Positions 8,056 through 15,608 of a DNA stretch of 64,000 nt are shown piece by piece. The DNA lies in assembly GCA_019116585.1 (NCBI GenBank), contig DXBJ01000079.1:26542-90541 (forward strand), read 5' to 3'. Position 1 is the stretch's first letter. The number at the start of each line of letters is the position of its first letter. The DNA is from Candidatus Faecalibacterium gallistercoris. GTDB lineage: Bacteria; Bacillota; Clostridia; Oscillospirales; Ruminococcaceae. The translations under genes were made by a program, and so were the position numbers. Below the pieces are notes generated by a model, which worked only from the letters and a program-made list of their open reading frames with translations, had not been told where the DNA came from and did no database searches.

Positions 8056-8192
8056 TGACTTTAATGACTTTAATGACCTTATTCCCACACAGCGCAATAA
8101 ACGACGTGCATTCGCTGTTTATTTGCGTTCCAACCAAAACGCCCCATCATGACTTTATTGTGACCAAAATGACTTTAATCTGACTTTAATCC
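8056..8192 (+). repeat. Dispersed repeat module, copy A
   Basis: Starts with tandem TGACTTTAA units (8056-8084), has a ~65-bp variable middle with ACGACGT, and ends with TGACTTTATTGTGACCAAAA and TGACTTTAATC twice (8150-8192). Copies B (15484-15608) and C (18616-18750, inverted) share both ends. Copy A is not directly attached to a recognisable gene end. Confidence 0.8.
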
Positions 8193-8268
8193 TCCCTCTG
8201 CTCTATCCGCAGGTTTGCCCGCCTTTTGAATGGCTCAAGAAACTCCAGAAACATTCCAGCCCGCCTGT

Positions 8269-8296
8269 AAAAAAGGGGCGGAAAATTACCCGCCCC
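8269..8296 (-). terminator. Terminator of the Xre gene at 8306
   Basis: GGGGCGG (8275-8281) pairs with CCGCCCC (8290-8296). The minus-strand continuation is TTTTTT. Confidence 0.85.
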
Positions 8297-8305
8297 ATGC
8301 TTTCC

Positions 8306-8539
8306 TTATTCGGTTTCGCCTTCGCTCCCGGCGGCGTTGTCCTCGTATTCCAAAATGTCCCCGGGCTGGCATTTGAGCAACTCGCAAATTCTTGCAATAT
8401 TGGCCCATGACACAAGTTTATTATCTCTAAGCTGCTGAATAGTAGATTCTGCAAGAAGTTTTTCTCGCCGCAACCTGGTAGTGTTATATCCTGCATCCTT
8501 GAGCGCTGGAAGAATCGGGACTTTATATCTTATAGGCAT
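8306..8539 (-). CDS. Xre-family regulator, YozG-like
   Basis: A 77-residue protein that is one helix-turn-helix domain: KDAGYNTTRLRREKLLAESTIQQLRDNK (helices 2-3 of a Cro/CI fold), then SWANIARICELLKCQPGDILEY, the usual last helix of the small YozG/Cro group, and an acidic tail. A start 18 bases upstream is possible, but ATG 8539 follows AGAGG by 7 bases and gives the common MPIRYKV opening. It is divergent from 8916-9662, and the spacer carries three evenly spaced ACAC-N9-GTGY sites. It probably represses both directions. Confidence 0.88.
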   Translation of the reverse strand: MPIRYKVPILPALKDAGYNTTRLRREKLLAESTIQQLRDNKLVSWANIARICELLKCQPGDILEYEDNAAGSEGETE

Positions 8540-8593
8540 TGAAGTACCTCTTTTCATGATGTCTTTAATTATCAGAGTTTCCCCATTGTCTAT

Positions 8594-8699
8594 ATTATAC
8601 CTTAAAAATACACTGAAAGCAAGTGCAAAAAGCGACAGGTTTTACACCATATATTTGTGTATTCTGTCTATTGATTTACACTAGATTTTGGTGTATTAT
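8594..8699. promoter_or_regulatory. Divergent promoters with three phased operators
   Basis: Minus promoter: TTGCTT (8622-8617), 17 bases, TATAAT (8599-8594), reading into the Xre gene. Plus promoter: TTGATT (8671-8676), 17 bases, TATTAT (8694-8699), reading toward 8916. Three imperfect palindromes of the form ACAC-N9-GTGY lie at 8610-8626, 8644-8660 and 8678-8694, each exactly 34 bp from the next. The first covers the minus -35 box and the third covers the plus spacer. A lambda-like three-operator switch is the natural reading; binding by the adjacent Xre protein is inferred. Confidence 0.75.
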
Positions 8700-8915
8700 A
8701 TAGTCACAGCAAGGGAGCACGACCGGAAGGCAAGGGGCGAACGATGTACCGGGAGCGCAAAACCGAGAGTTAGCTAAGACAGTAACCCACTCCCGAAAAG
8801 CTGTATCAAAAGAAAAGGCCCTGCGTCAGTCGCCAAACACGCCGCAGAGCCGCCACCAACCGGGGCAAGGCCATTATAACACGGCCTGCCCCCCGATACA
8901 AGGGAGGCTATTTGT
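8700..8915 (+). other. Long untranslated leader
   Basis: About 210 bases separate the plus promoter from the first start codon. I see no ORF with an SD and no convincing known RNA fold; GC-rich short stems are present. It may hold a small RNA or leader element I cannot name. Confidence 0.3.
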
Positions 8916-9248
8916 ATGACGTTCAATCTTTCCGAGATCATGGCCCACGCCTGGCGGCTGTTCCGCCGGGGGCAGGGGCTGCCCTTCGGGGAATGCCTGC
9001 ACCGGGCATGGCAGGCAGCCAAAGCCGCGCCGGTGAACGCCGAGACCATCCGGCGGGCCGCACAGGCCGCCGGGGTCACGGAGGAAGTAAACACCTGGGC
9101 CGGCTGGAAGCGCCTGGGCTTCGAGGTGATGCACGGCAGCAAGGCCCTGTTCCGGTGCCTGCTGATCTACGCCAGCCGGGGCGACGGTGCAACGTATACC
9201 GCCAGCTTCTTCGACCGCTCGCAGGTGCAGCCCTGCGGGGCCCAGTAA
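8916..9248 (+). CDS. Unknown accessory protein of the element
   Basis: 110 residues, preceded by AGGGAGG 8 bases upstream. The N-terminal half (SEIMAHAWRLFRRGQGLPFGECLHRAWQAAK) is the pattern of small proteins common in Firmicutes conjugative and phage elements: a helix with Trp and Arg followed by a second amphipathic helix. The C-terminal half has beta-type alternation (LLIYASRGDGATYTASFF). I know no function. It is the first gene after the operator-controlled plus promoter and is followed after 15 bases by 9264-9662. Confidence 0.65.
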   Translation: MTFNLSEIMAHAWRLFRRGQGLPFGECLHRAWQAAKAAPVNAETIRRAAQAAGVTEEVNTWAGWKRLGFEVMHGSKALFRCLLIYASRGDGATYTASFFDRSQVQPCGAQ

Positions 9249-9263
9249 GGGGGTGACAGCATC

Positions 9264-9662
9264 ATGGCTATCTATGCATACAAACGTACCCCCGGCATGG
9301 TGGACCAGGTTTTGATCCTGGAGGACGGCGACGCAAGCCGGGTGCCCGCCGGGTACACCATCGAACGGACCGAACCGGGCAAGGTCCAGGTTCACGTCCC
9401 GGTTATAAGGATCGGCTATTGGGGCTGGAGCTGGGAATTTTGCCTTTCCTTCCCCTCTGATTCGACCCGGCGGGCGTTCCGTCGGCTGTTCGAGAGCCTG
9501 CCGGACGATGTGCAGCACAGTCTTTGCTTTGCTCCCCGCAACGGCAAAGCACGTCTTGACTTTTGGCTGGACAAGCTGTCCGCCATTCAGAACCCCGGCT
9601 TGCGGGTAGAGATCGAATCCGTGTTGCGGGCTTCTCTGGACAAAGGGGGAACAGTGCAATGA
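9264..9662 (+). CDS. Unknown accessory protein of the element
   Basis: 132 residues with an AAGGGGGTGA ribosome site. I do not recognise it. A short beta-rich N-terminal segment (YAYKRTPGMVDQVLILEDGD, VPAGYTIERTE) is followed by an aromatic stretch with Trp-Gly-Trp-Ser-Trp around residue 50 and an alpha-helical C-terminal half. It forms an operon with 8916-9248. Its stop codon overlaps an ATG (ATGA at 9659) that opens only a 16-codon frame, which may be the remains of a third gene. Confidence 0.6.
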   Translation: MAIYAYKRTPGMVDQVLILEDGDASRVPAGYTIERTEPGKVQVHVPVIRIGYWGWSWEFCLSFPSDSTRRAFRRLFESLPDDVQHSLCFAPRNGKARLDFWLDKLSAIQNPGLRVEIESVLRASLDKGGTVQ

Positions 9663-9916
9663 AAAAGATTTGTGATGATCCGAGTTCCAGCACGACACGT
9701 TCCATCTGATACACTGAGGGACCCGGCCCCATCCTCGCACAGTCTTAGACACAATAGGGTTCCAGCCCATTCACCGCACAGTCTACAGCGATTATAATGG
9801 GTCTGCGCCAAAAGTCTCCCTATAAAGCAAGTGTCCGCCGGGCGCATCGCCCAAACACAACTCAACCATTTTACAGCTTACAATAAACCGTCTGCCTGTT
9901 GGCGCAGGCGGACGGA

Positions 9917-9955
9917 AAGGCCCCCACCTGCTGCAGCAGGCGGGGGCTTTGTGCT
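9917..9955. terminator. Bidirectional terminator between converging operons
   Basis: GCCCCCACCTGCT (9920-9932) pairs almost perfectly with the sequence through 9947. It is flanked by AAAGG on the left and CTTTGTGCTATTT on the right. It ends the plus operon (8916-9662) and the minus phage operon (last gene 9967). The 9663-9916 stretch before it holds no supported gene. Confidence 0.75.
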
Positions 9956-9966
9956 ATTTCACGGGA

Positions 9967-10266
9967 CTAAAAACCGTTTACGGGGTCGCTCTCAAGGTCG
10001 GGCAGGACCAGGCGGCCGGCCTCTATGGCCTCGTCGATCATCTGGTCCAGGCTCAGGCTCAGCCCGTCCACCCCTTCCACCGGATGGGGATACAAGATGA
10101 TCCGCCGCCCGTCGGGGGTGGCCGCCCCATGCTGGAGCAGATAGGCAAAGGGGTCCATGTCGGTGTAGAAGGTGGCACCGCCCTCCACAAGAAACGCGGT
10201 CCGGGTGGGCTGCAGCTTGTCCAGGCAGGCAGACAGGGCCCGCAGACGCTCTTTTGTGCTTGCCAT
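9967..10266 (-). CDS. Small phage-type protein, unknown
   Basis: 99 residues, last gene of the minus operon. The start ASTKERLRALSACLDKLQPTRTAFLVEGGATFYTDMDPFAYLLQHG reads as a small alpha/beta protein with an early helix and two strands. It has no named family that I recognise. The compact spacing (12 bases from the previous gene) and the position after the tape-measure gene suggest a tail- or packaging-associated accessory protein; this is from context only. Confidence 0.6.
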   Translation of the reverse strand: MASTKERLRALSACLDKLQPTRTAFLVEGGATFYTDMDPFAYLLQHGAATPDGRRIILYPHPVEGVDGLSLSLDQMIDEAIEAGRLVLPDLESDPVNGF

Positions 10267-10278
10267 ATCCCTACCCCC

Positions 10279-10476
10279 TCACACGTCGATCAGGATAACG
10301 TGCCCGCACCTGCGCAAATACGCAAGGGCCTGTTCCTGGGTGTCAAAATGGGCCTGCGCCCTGCCCCACACAGTGTTCCAGCCGTCTGTCTGCCGGATGG
10401 CGAGGCCGACGGGCGGCAGGCTGGGCATCTGCATTTGCAGCCGTTGGATGCGCCGTTTAAGTTCCACTGAATTCAT
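10279..10476 (-). CDS. Small protein, unknown
   Basis: 65 residues. Begins with a Leu/Met-rich helix (ELKRRIQRLQMQM) and has a Trp-containing central region (DGWNTVWGRAQAHFDTQEQALAYLRR) like a small beta-alpha domain. The first 20 bases overlap the end of the 10457-10831 gene, so translation is likely coupled. Function unknown. Confidence 0.6.
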   Translation of the reverse strand: MNSVELKRRIQRLQMQMPSLPPVGLAIRQTDGWNTVWGRAQAHFDTQEQALAYLRRCGHVILIDV

Positions 10477-10831
10477 CCCTCCACTTTTCCAGTTCGTCCA
10501 GTTTGACCAGGATGTCGGCCTGTTCGGTCAGCTTGAGGCCGTACTCCAGCAGGCTGCGGGCCGCGCTGATCCGCGACGCCGGCGTCTGGCCAGGGTCTAC
10601 GACAATCTCCCGCAGTGCGTCCAGCGCCTGGGCATACCCCCGGCGGGCCTGGAAAGAGGCTTCCAACACAAGCTCGCTCAATGCCTGCCGGTACGCTTCC
10701 TGAAATTCCGGCTGGGACAGATACGCCCTGATCTGCCGGTCTGACACCCCGGTGCTGGCAGATGCCGCCTTCTGGGTGGGTTCCCGCAGCAGCGCTGCAA
10801 GGACCTTCTGCTGTTTCGGAGTCAGGGGCAT
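10457..10831 (-). CDS. HTH protein, small-terminase-like
   Basis: 124 residues. The N-terminal half (LTPKQQKVLAALLREPTQKAASASTGVSDRQIRAYL, then SQPEFQEAYRQAL) is a helix-turn-helix of the type found in small terminase subunits and related phage 'phBC6A51-like' proteins. The rest is a long helical region (SISAARSLLEYGLKLTEQADILVKLDELEKW). In a phage a small terminase recognises the pac/cos site; here no large subunit is seen, so the protein could redirect a helper terminase or simply regulate transcription. It abuts the next gene (10832) with no gap. Confidence 0.5.
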   Translation of the reverse strand: MPLTPKQQKVLAALLREPTQKAASASTGVSDRQIRAYLSQPEFQEAYRQALSELVLEASFQARRGYAQALDALREIVVDPGQTPASRISAARSLLEYGLKLTEQADILVKLDELEKWRDEFSGT

Positions 10832-11011
10832 TTATCCCGCCTCCTCTGCGGCGGTCTGCGGCGCTTCGAGGCGATCGGCGCCCCGTTTACGGCGTTCTTC
10901 CGCCGCCTTTCTCTCCCAATGGCGGATTTCGTACTCTTTCACCTTTTTCGGATTCTTCTTTCGCCAGGCCCGCATATAAGCGGCGCGAATGTTTTTCGCT
11001 TCCTGCGTCAT
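10832..11011 (-). CDS. Small basic phage-type protein
   Basis: 59 residues, strongly basic, mostly one long helix (AKNIRAAYMRAWRKKNPKKVKEY). The sequence MRxWRxxNPxKxxEYxxRxWxRKA is common in short phage proteins near terminase genes. A longer frame is open upstream, but ATG 11011 has AAAGGAG 8 bases ahead and starts MTQEAKN, so it is chosen. Function unknown; nucleic-acid contact is likely from the charge. Confidence 0.6.
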   Translation of the reverse strand: MTQEAKNIRAAYMRAWRKKNPKKVKEYEIRHWERKAAEERRKRGADRLEAPQTAAEEAG

Positions 11012-11063
11012 CTGGATTACTCCTTTCCGTGTTGGCCCCGCCGGGATGGTCCTGTTTCCATTG

Positions 11064-14000
11064 TTACGCAAAAACGCTCACTTTCCTCTCTGTCAGGTTT
11101 TGCAGTTGAATGCTGATTGCCTCTGCCAGGCTCTCGGGGCTGTCGTAGTCACTGGCGTAAACGTGGAACTCAACTTTCTCAATCGTGTTTATGGTCGTTG
11201 TAACGCCGCTGCTGGTGGATGTGGTGGGCGTGACGTAATTCCCGAGCGAGCCAGTGAGGCTGCCAGAGATAGAGCCCACAGAGCCGGTTGTTTCTTCCTG
11301 CTTTTTGCTGCCTCCAAGCAGGCTTTGAATGCCGGATACAAGACTGCCTGCGGGCGACAGGTCCCACAAAGTAGTGGCGATCTTTTCCAGCAGAGACTTG
11401 TCACTGTCGTCCCATACACTGGACAGGTTGCCGAGATTCTCGAAAGTGCCCTTCAGGCTGACGCCTGTTACACCGGCCGCCAGTCCCAGCGCGCCGAGAC
11501 TGCCCAGCGACAGCCCGCCCGCTGCTGCAGAGCTGCCGCCCAGCCCCAGCATGGAGCCCAACGACGACAGGATACCGCCGCCGGAACCAAGCGAGCCAAG
11601 CACCTTGCCCAGTGAGCCGATGGTCTGGATCAGGGTCGAAACAGATTCCACCAGATTGAGCACCGTGTTGATGCTGGAGCCGATGTTGGAAATGAAGTTT
11701 CCAAAGCTCGGCTTTGTCCCGTTCAGCGTTTCGGATAGGGAATCAATTTCGTTTTTCAGGCTTTCGGCTTCGGACTGGGCGTTGTCCAGCTGGTCGGCTA
11801 AATCCAAAGTTTGCTCAGAGGCGACGCCGGTCTGTTCGACGGATTCATTGAAAGCGTCCGTCAGCCGGTCCACTTCGGACTGTGCATATCTGTATTGCGC
11901 GGTCAGGACGTCGAGTTTGTTGTTCAACGTCTCGGTTTCCTGGGCGGTCAGCTCGACGCTGTCGTCCTTAAAGGCGTCCTGAAGGTTCGTGATGGAATTG
12001 CCCAGAGAGGAAAGGGCACTGGCAAAGTTTTTGGTGGCGTCGAGGGCGCTTTCCGCCTTCTTGCCCAACTGAACAAAGGCGTTCTGTGCGGTTTCCAGCT
12101 CTTTGGTGGTGTCTTTGGCCTCTTTCTGGATGTTCTGCAGGGCTTCTGTTTCTTCCAGCATGACCTTTTTGTATTCCAGGGCCGCGTCGCTGGTTTCGCC
12201 GTATTGCTCACAGGCAAGGCGGTAAGCCTCCGTCGCTGCATCCACCACTTGCGTTTGCAGCTTCTCTTGCTCTGTAAGGGAATCGAGCTTCTTTTGCAGG
12301 GTTTCGGCTGTTGTGGCGGTGTCCTCCGCCCCGTTGGTCCACACCTGCAGTTCAAGGGAGGAAATTTCCTGCAGGGCTTGCAGGCGGTCCACCGCCGCCA
12401 TATTGCTTTGCAGGCTGATCGTGGTTTCGTCGATCTCTTTTTGCAGTTCCTGGAAAGCAGACACTTCCTGCAGCAAGGTTTGCCGGAAGGATGTCGCCTC
12501 GCTGCTGGCCTCTCCGTAAGCCTCTACGATCTGGTCGTAAGCCTTCTTTGCTTCCTGGACCGTCTGACGCTGTTTGTCCTGCTGGGCGTTGAGAGATTCG
12601 AGCTTTTGGGCCAGCACCTCTGAATCCGTCGCAGTGTTTTCAAAGGCATTTTCCCACACTTCAAATTCAAGCGCGGCCACGTTGCCTTGTGTGGAAAGGG
12701 CGTCCGCTACCGTCTCAAAGCTCTCCTTCAGCTTTTCAAACAGGGTCTTTTGCTGTTCCACCGCCTTTTTCGTGGTGGATGTGACACCAGATGCGGCCCC
12801 GGCGGCGCTGGTCTGGATGTCCCCGGCGGTGTCCTTTGCGGTGTTGGACAAAATCCAGGCGTTTTTCTCGGCATTGGTGACGATGGATTCCCCTGCGGCC
12901 TGCACATTGCTGGCGGCTTGCTGGGCCGCTTCTGCGCTCCCCTCTGCAAGCACCCGCTTGTATTCCCGGAACGGGTCTTTTGTGCCGTTCAGAATGCCGG
13001 AAAAGTCAAAGCCATCACCGGAAAACAGCGCTTTCACGGCAGAAGCAAGATTGCCAAGCACCTTTCCAACATTGGAGGCCATCGTGGAGAACAGCGTCCA
13101 TACTGCTTTGATCCGGGTTGATACGTCTTTGAACACGGCCACCGCAGACGCCCGGAAGTCCTCATTTGTGGCGATCAGCGTCCCGATTGCAGTCACGGCG
13201 CTTGCGATCACGGTCACGATGAACACAAACGGGTTCTGTGCAATCACCATATTCAGTGCGCCGAAAGCTGTCGTGGCCCCGGCGGTGACTTTTGTAAGCG
13301 TCTCAAACGCCGCTGATATAGCCATAGCCCCCTTCATGGCTACGAGGCCGCCGGACACACCCACCAATACAGGGGACAGGTCTTTCAGTACAGACAGAAA
13401 GCCGCTGACGGCCTCCGTGTCGATGCTCTCGACAAAGTTGGCCGCGCCTTCTGCCGCCTCCACAAGAGAGGGGGTGAACTCTGTCGCGAATGCGGTCTTT
13501 AATCTGCCGATTGCCTCCCCCAGCTTGGACATTGAATCTTGCATGGCGACTTGATTTTCACGCGCCTCTACAATGGCCGCATTGTTTTCATAGAAGGCGG
13601 CGCTGGCGTCGCTGTATGTACCCGACAGGGTGTCCATGATGAGCTTGTTCCGCTCTGCCTCTGACGAACATTCCTGCAGGGCCAGATTGAAATAGTCCTC
13701 CGCCGACTGTGCTTCCGAAACGGCCTGATTCCATTCTTTATTGGCCTCTGTGTTCGCTTTCAGCTGGACGCCGAACGTCTCTCCCTCCTGCGTGGCCCAG
13801 TTCAGGGCGTCCGCCAGAGTGCCCACGACAACGCCCGTGCGGGAGGTTTCGTTTGCGGCCTCGATCAGGCTTTCTACCGGCAGGCTGTCGCCAAAAGTGC
13901 CGCTCACACCGGCGGCGATGTCGGTCCAGGTCGCCACATCCTCCGTACTGCGGGCCAGCTGGGACAACAGCTGCGACGCCTCCGTCGCTGTGTCGGTGTC

Positions 14001-14363
14001 CCCGATGATGCCATAAAAGGCGGTATATGCCTGTTTGGCAACGTCTGCGCCGTATCCTGCTGCCTCGTAAGCCGTATTCAACCGGCCCATTGCGATGCGG
14101 TGTTCCTCTGTGGCCCCGTCCAGGTTGACGATGGTAGACGTGAGGTTTGTAAACGCATCGAAAGCGCGTGTAATACCCCCGGAAACCAGGTTAGAAAGCA
14201 CGCCCTTTGCAACAGTAAACCCTTCGTTTACTTTGCCGGTTGATTCCTTCAGGTCATCCATGCCGTCTTTCAGCTGTTCGCCGCTTTTGGCCGCCGACTT
14301 TACCCCTTTTTCGTATCCGCTGGTATCCGCAGAGATCACAGCAGTCAGGTCAAATAAATTCAA
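11064..14363 (-). CDS. Phage tail tape-measure protein
   Basis: 1099 residues. It has the hallmarks of tape-measure proteins: an N-terminal LTAVISADTSGYEKGVKSA segment, an Ala-rich region of about 70-310 typical of the TP901-like core domain (GSYEAAGYGADVAKQA, VATWTDIAAG, TLSGTYSDASAAFYEN), hydrophobic helices around 370-400 (VFIVTVIASAVTAIGTLIA), then a long coiled-coil ruler of about 520-880 in which two similar units recur (VAALEFEVWENAFENTATDSEVLAQKL against ISSLELQVWTNGAEDTATTAETLQKKL), a Gly/Ser-rich stretch and a C-terminal beta segment. In a phage it sets tail length and helps DNA ejection. It is the only clear virion gene of the element. Confidence 0.88.
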   Translation of the reverse strand: MNLFDLTAVISADTSGYEKGVKSAAKSGEQLKDGMDDLKESTGKVNEGFTVAKGVLSNLVSGGITRAFDAFTNLTSTIVNLDGATEEHRIAMGRLNTAYEAAGYGADVAKQAYTAFYGIIGDTDTATEASQLLSQLARSTEDVATWTDIAAGVSGTFGDSLPVESLIEAANETSRTGVVVGTLADALNWATQEGETFGVQLKANTEANKEWNQAVSEAQSAEDYFNLALQECSSEAERNKLIMDTLSGTYSDASAAFYENNAAIVEARENQVAMQDSMSKLGEAIGRLKTAFATEFTPSLVEAAEGAANFVESIDTEAVSGFLSVLKDLSPVLVGVSGGLVAMKGAMAISAAFETLTKVTAGATTAFGALNMVIAQNPFVFIVTVIASAVTAIGTLIATNEDFRASAVAVFKDVSTRIKAVWTLFSTMASNVGKVLGNLASAVKALFSGDGFDFSGILNGTKDPFREYKRVLAEGSAEAAQQAASNVQAAGESIVTNAEKNAWILSNTAKDTAGDIQTSAAGAASGVTSTTKKAVEQQKTLFEKLKESFETVADALSTQGNVAALEFEVWENAFENTATDSEVLAQKLESLNAQQDKQRQTVQEAKKAYDQIVEAYGEASSEATSFRQTLLQEVSAFQELQKEIDETTISLQSNMAAVDRLQALQEISSLELQVWTNGAEDTATTAETLQKKLDSLTEQEKLQTQVVDAATEAYRLACEQYGETSDAALEYKKVMLEETEALQNIQKEAKDTTKELETAQNAFVQLGKKAESALDATKNFASALSSLGNSITNLQDAFKDDSVELTAQETETLNNKLDVLTAQYRYAQSEVDRLTDAFNESVEQTGVASEQTLDLADQLDNAQSEAESLKNEIDSLSETLNGTKPSFGNFISNIGSSINTVLNLVESVSTLIQTIGSLGKVLGSLGSGGGILSSLGSMLGLGGSSAAAGGLSLGSLGALGLAAGVTGVSLKGTFENLGNLSSVWDDSDKSLLEKIATTLWDLSPAGSLVSGIQSLLGGSKKQEETTGSVGSISGSLTGSLGNYVTPTTSTSSGVTTTINTIEKVEFHVYASDYDSPESLAEAISIQLQNLTERKVSVFA

Positions 14364-14400
14364 ATGTTATTCACCGCCTTTTGCAAAAGCCCCGTTTACT

Positions 14401-14772
14401 CTATGGGGTCGTGATAATGATCTTCTGGACGCTGCCGTCCTCTGCCTGGTGAGTTGCATAGACCTTGCATCGCCTTTTCAGGTCCAGAAGCGCGAGAAAG
14501 TCAGGGTCCTGTACAAGTGTCATCACATCGCCCAGGATGTTGGCCGCGTTGGGCTGGTATTGTTCCCCGGAAGCCTGATTTATGGCCTTCAGGATGCAAT
14601 AGACCGGATGTTTGCATTCCTTCATCAGTGCAGCGGCAAACTGAATGGGCGTCTGCCGTTTGGTCTGTGCCTCCTGCACGGCCCTACTTGCCAGAAGCTC
14701 GCAAATATATGGGACGATCTGAAAACCGACCTCTTTCTTTTCCTCTTGATTGAGTTGTGCCAAACGTTTCAT
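14401..14772 (-). CDS. Unknown; in the position of a tail assembly chaperone
   Basis: 123 residues, all helical in appearance except a short C-terminal beta segment (CKVYATHQAEDGSVQKIIITTP). It lies 37 bases before the tape-measure start, the place where siphophages encode tail assembly chaperones. No frameshift site is obvious and the sequence is not one I recognise, so the role is only a guess from position. GAAAGG precedes the start by 6 bases. Confidence 0.55.
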   Translation of the reverse strand: MKRLAQLNQEEKKEVGFQIVPYICELLASRAVQEAQTKRQTPIQFAAALMKECKHPVYCILKAINQASGEQYQPNAANILGDVMTLVQDPDFLALLDLKRRCKVYATHQAEDGSVQKIIITTP

Positions 14773-14913
14773 TTTTGCCTTTCGTAAAATGGATTTTTGT
14801 TACATTTATCATAACATAAAAATGAAAATAATACAACATGTAATCACGGCTTTTTGCCGTTTCAAGCCGCTGTATTATCATGGATAAAACACGCACTTTC
14901 CGGCCCGGCGGAT

Positions 14914-14942
14914 GCAAAAGGGCCGCCCCGAAAGACGGCCCC
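14914..14942 (-). terminator. Terminator after the 14953-15444 gene
   Basis: GGGCCGCC (14920-14927) pairs with GACGGCCCC (14934-14942). The minus-strand continuation is TTTTGC. Confidence 0.7.
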
Positions 14943-14952
14943 GTGTCCGGTT

Positions 14953-15444
14953 TTACCGGCGGAAATAGTCAAAGGCGGGCTGCCAGATAGACGACAAGGC
15001 CACCGCTGCGGGTTCGATGCCCTCATCGCGCAGCATCCGCAAAGCCTCCCCGACGGTGCAGCCGCACCGGTCCGCGATGTCCTGGACGCTGGCAAGTTCC
15101 CCCTTGCCGCTGGCCAGCGACAGCGCCAGCCGCACCCCCCAATAGACCCCGTCCACCGTCAGGCAGTTGTCCAGGGCACTGCGGGCCAACTGCACCGCGA
15201 GCCATTCCGGCACGGCAAAATCTGCGGCGATCTGCTGCAGGGTGCTGTCCGGGCCCTGCCGCACAGCCTCCCGCCGGGCGCTGCATTCCTCACAGTAGAC
15301 GGCGGTGCCGTACAGGTCGGCGCTGCCGCCCTCCAAAATTTCCTGCAGGTCTACGGTGTGTTCCCGCCCGCATTCGGGGCAGATGGTGTACACGTTGTCG
15401 CCTTCGATGGGGAGCTTTTCCCCGCTGTGCTTTAAGTAAAACAT
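14953..15444 (-). CDS. Zinc-ribbon protein of the element, unknown
   Basis: 163 residues. The N-terminal part has CPECGREH (about 22-29) and, after a 25-residue gap, CEEC (about 52-55), a zinc ribbon that may bind nucleic acid. A helical C-terminal region (DIADRCGCTVGEALRMLRDEGI, about 116-138) reads like a winged- or helix-turn-helix. A longer upstream frame exists, but ATG 15444 follows AGAGGG and is taken. It is separated from the DUF3987 gene by repeat module B and has its own terminator. Confidence 0.6.
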   Translation of the reverse strand: MFYLKHSGEKLPIEGDNVYTICPECGREHTVDLQEILEGGSADLYGTAVYCEECSARREAVRQGPDSTLQQIAADFAVPEWLAVQLARSALDNCLTVDGVYWGVRLALSLASGKGELASVQDIADRCGCTVGEALRMLRDEGIEPAAVALSSIWQPAFDYFRR

Positions 15445-15483
15445 AGTAACCCTCTTTCTCTGGATGTTTTCAGGTTTCGGACT

Positions 15484-15608
15484 GATTTTAATGACTAAAA
15501 TGACCTTATTCTGATTTTTGCTATAATGTGACGAAACAGCGACGTTTATTTGCGCGCCAAAAAAGCCGTTCCGGACTGACTTTATTGTGACCAAAATGAC
15601 TTTAATCC
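15484..15608 (+). repeat. Dispersed repeat module, copy B
   Basis: Same plan as copy A: TTTTAATGAC and AAAATGACCTTATTCTG at the left, GACGTTTATTTGCGCG in the middle (shared with copy A's TGTTTATTTGCGTTC), and TGACTTTATTGTGACCAAAA, TGACTTTAATC at the right. The stop codon of the minus-strand DUF3987 gene (TAA at 15602-15604) lies inside its right end. Confidence 0.8.

Noticed and set aside
7761..8183. Plus-strand open frame through the iterons and repeat module A
   Set aside because: No start signal, composition unlike a protein, and it crosses a dispersed repeat; it is more likely non-coding.
9659..9709. A 16-codon frame starting at the ATGA overlap after the 9264-9662 gene
   Set aside because: Too short and without a recognisable sequence. 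It may be a remnant of a truncated gene, but nothing supports translation beyond the overlap.
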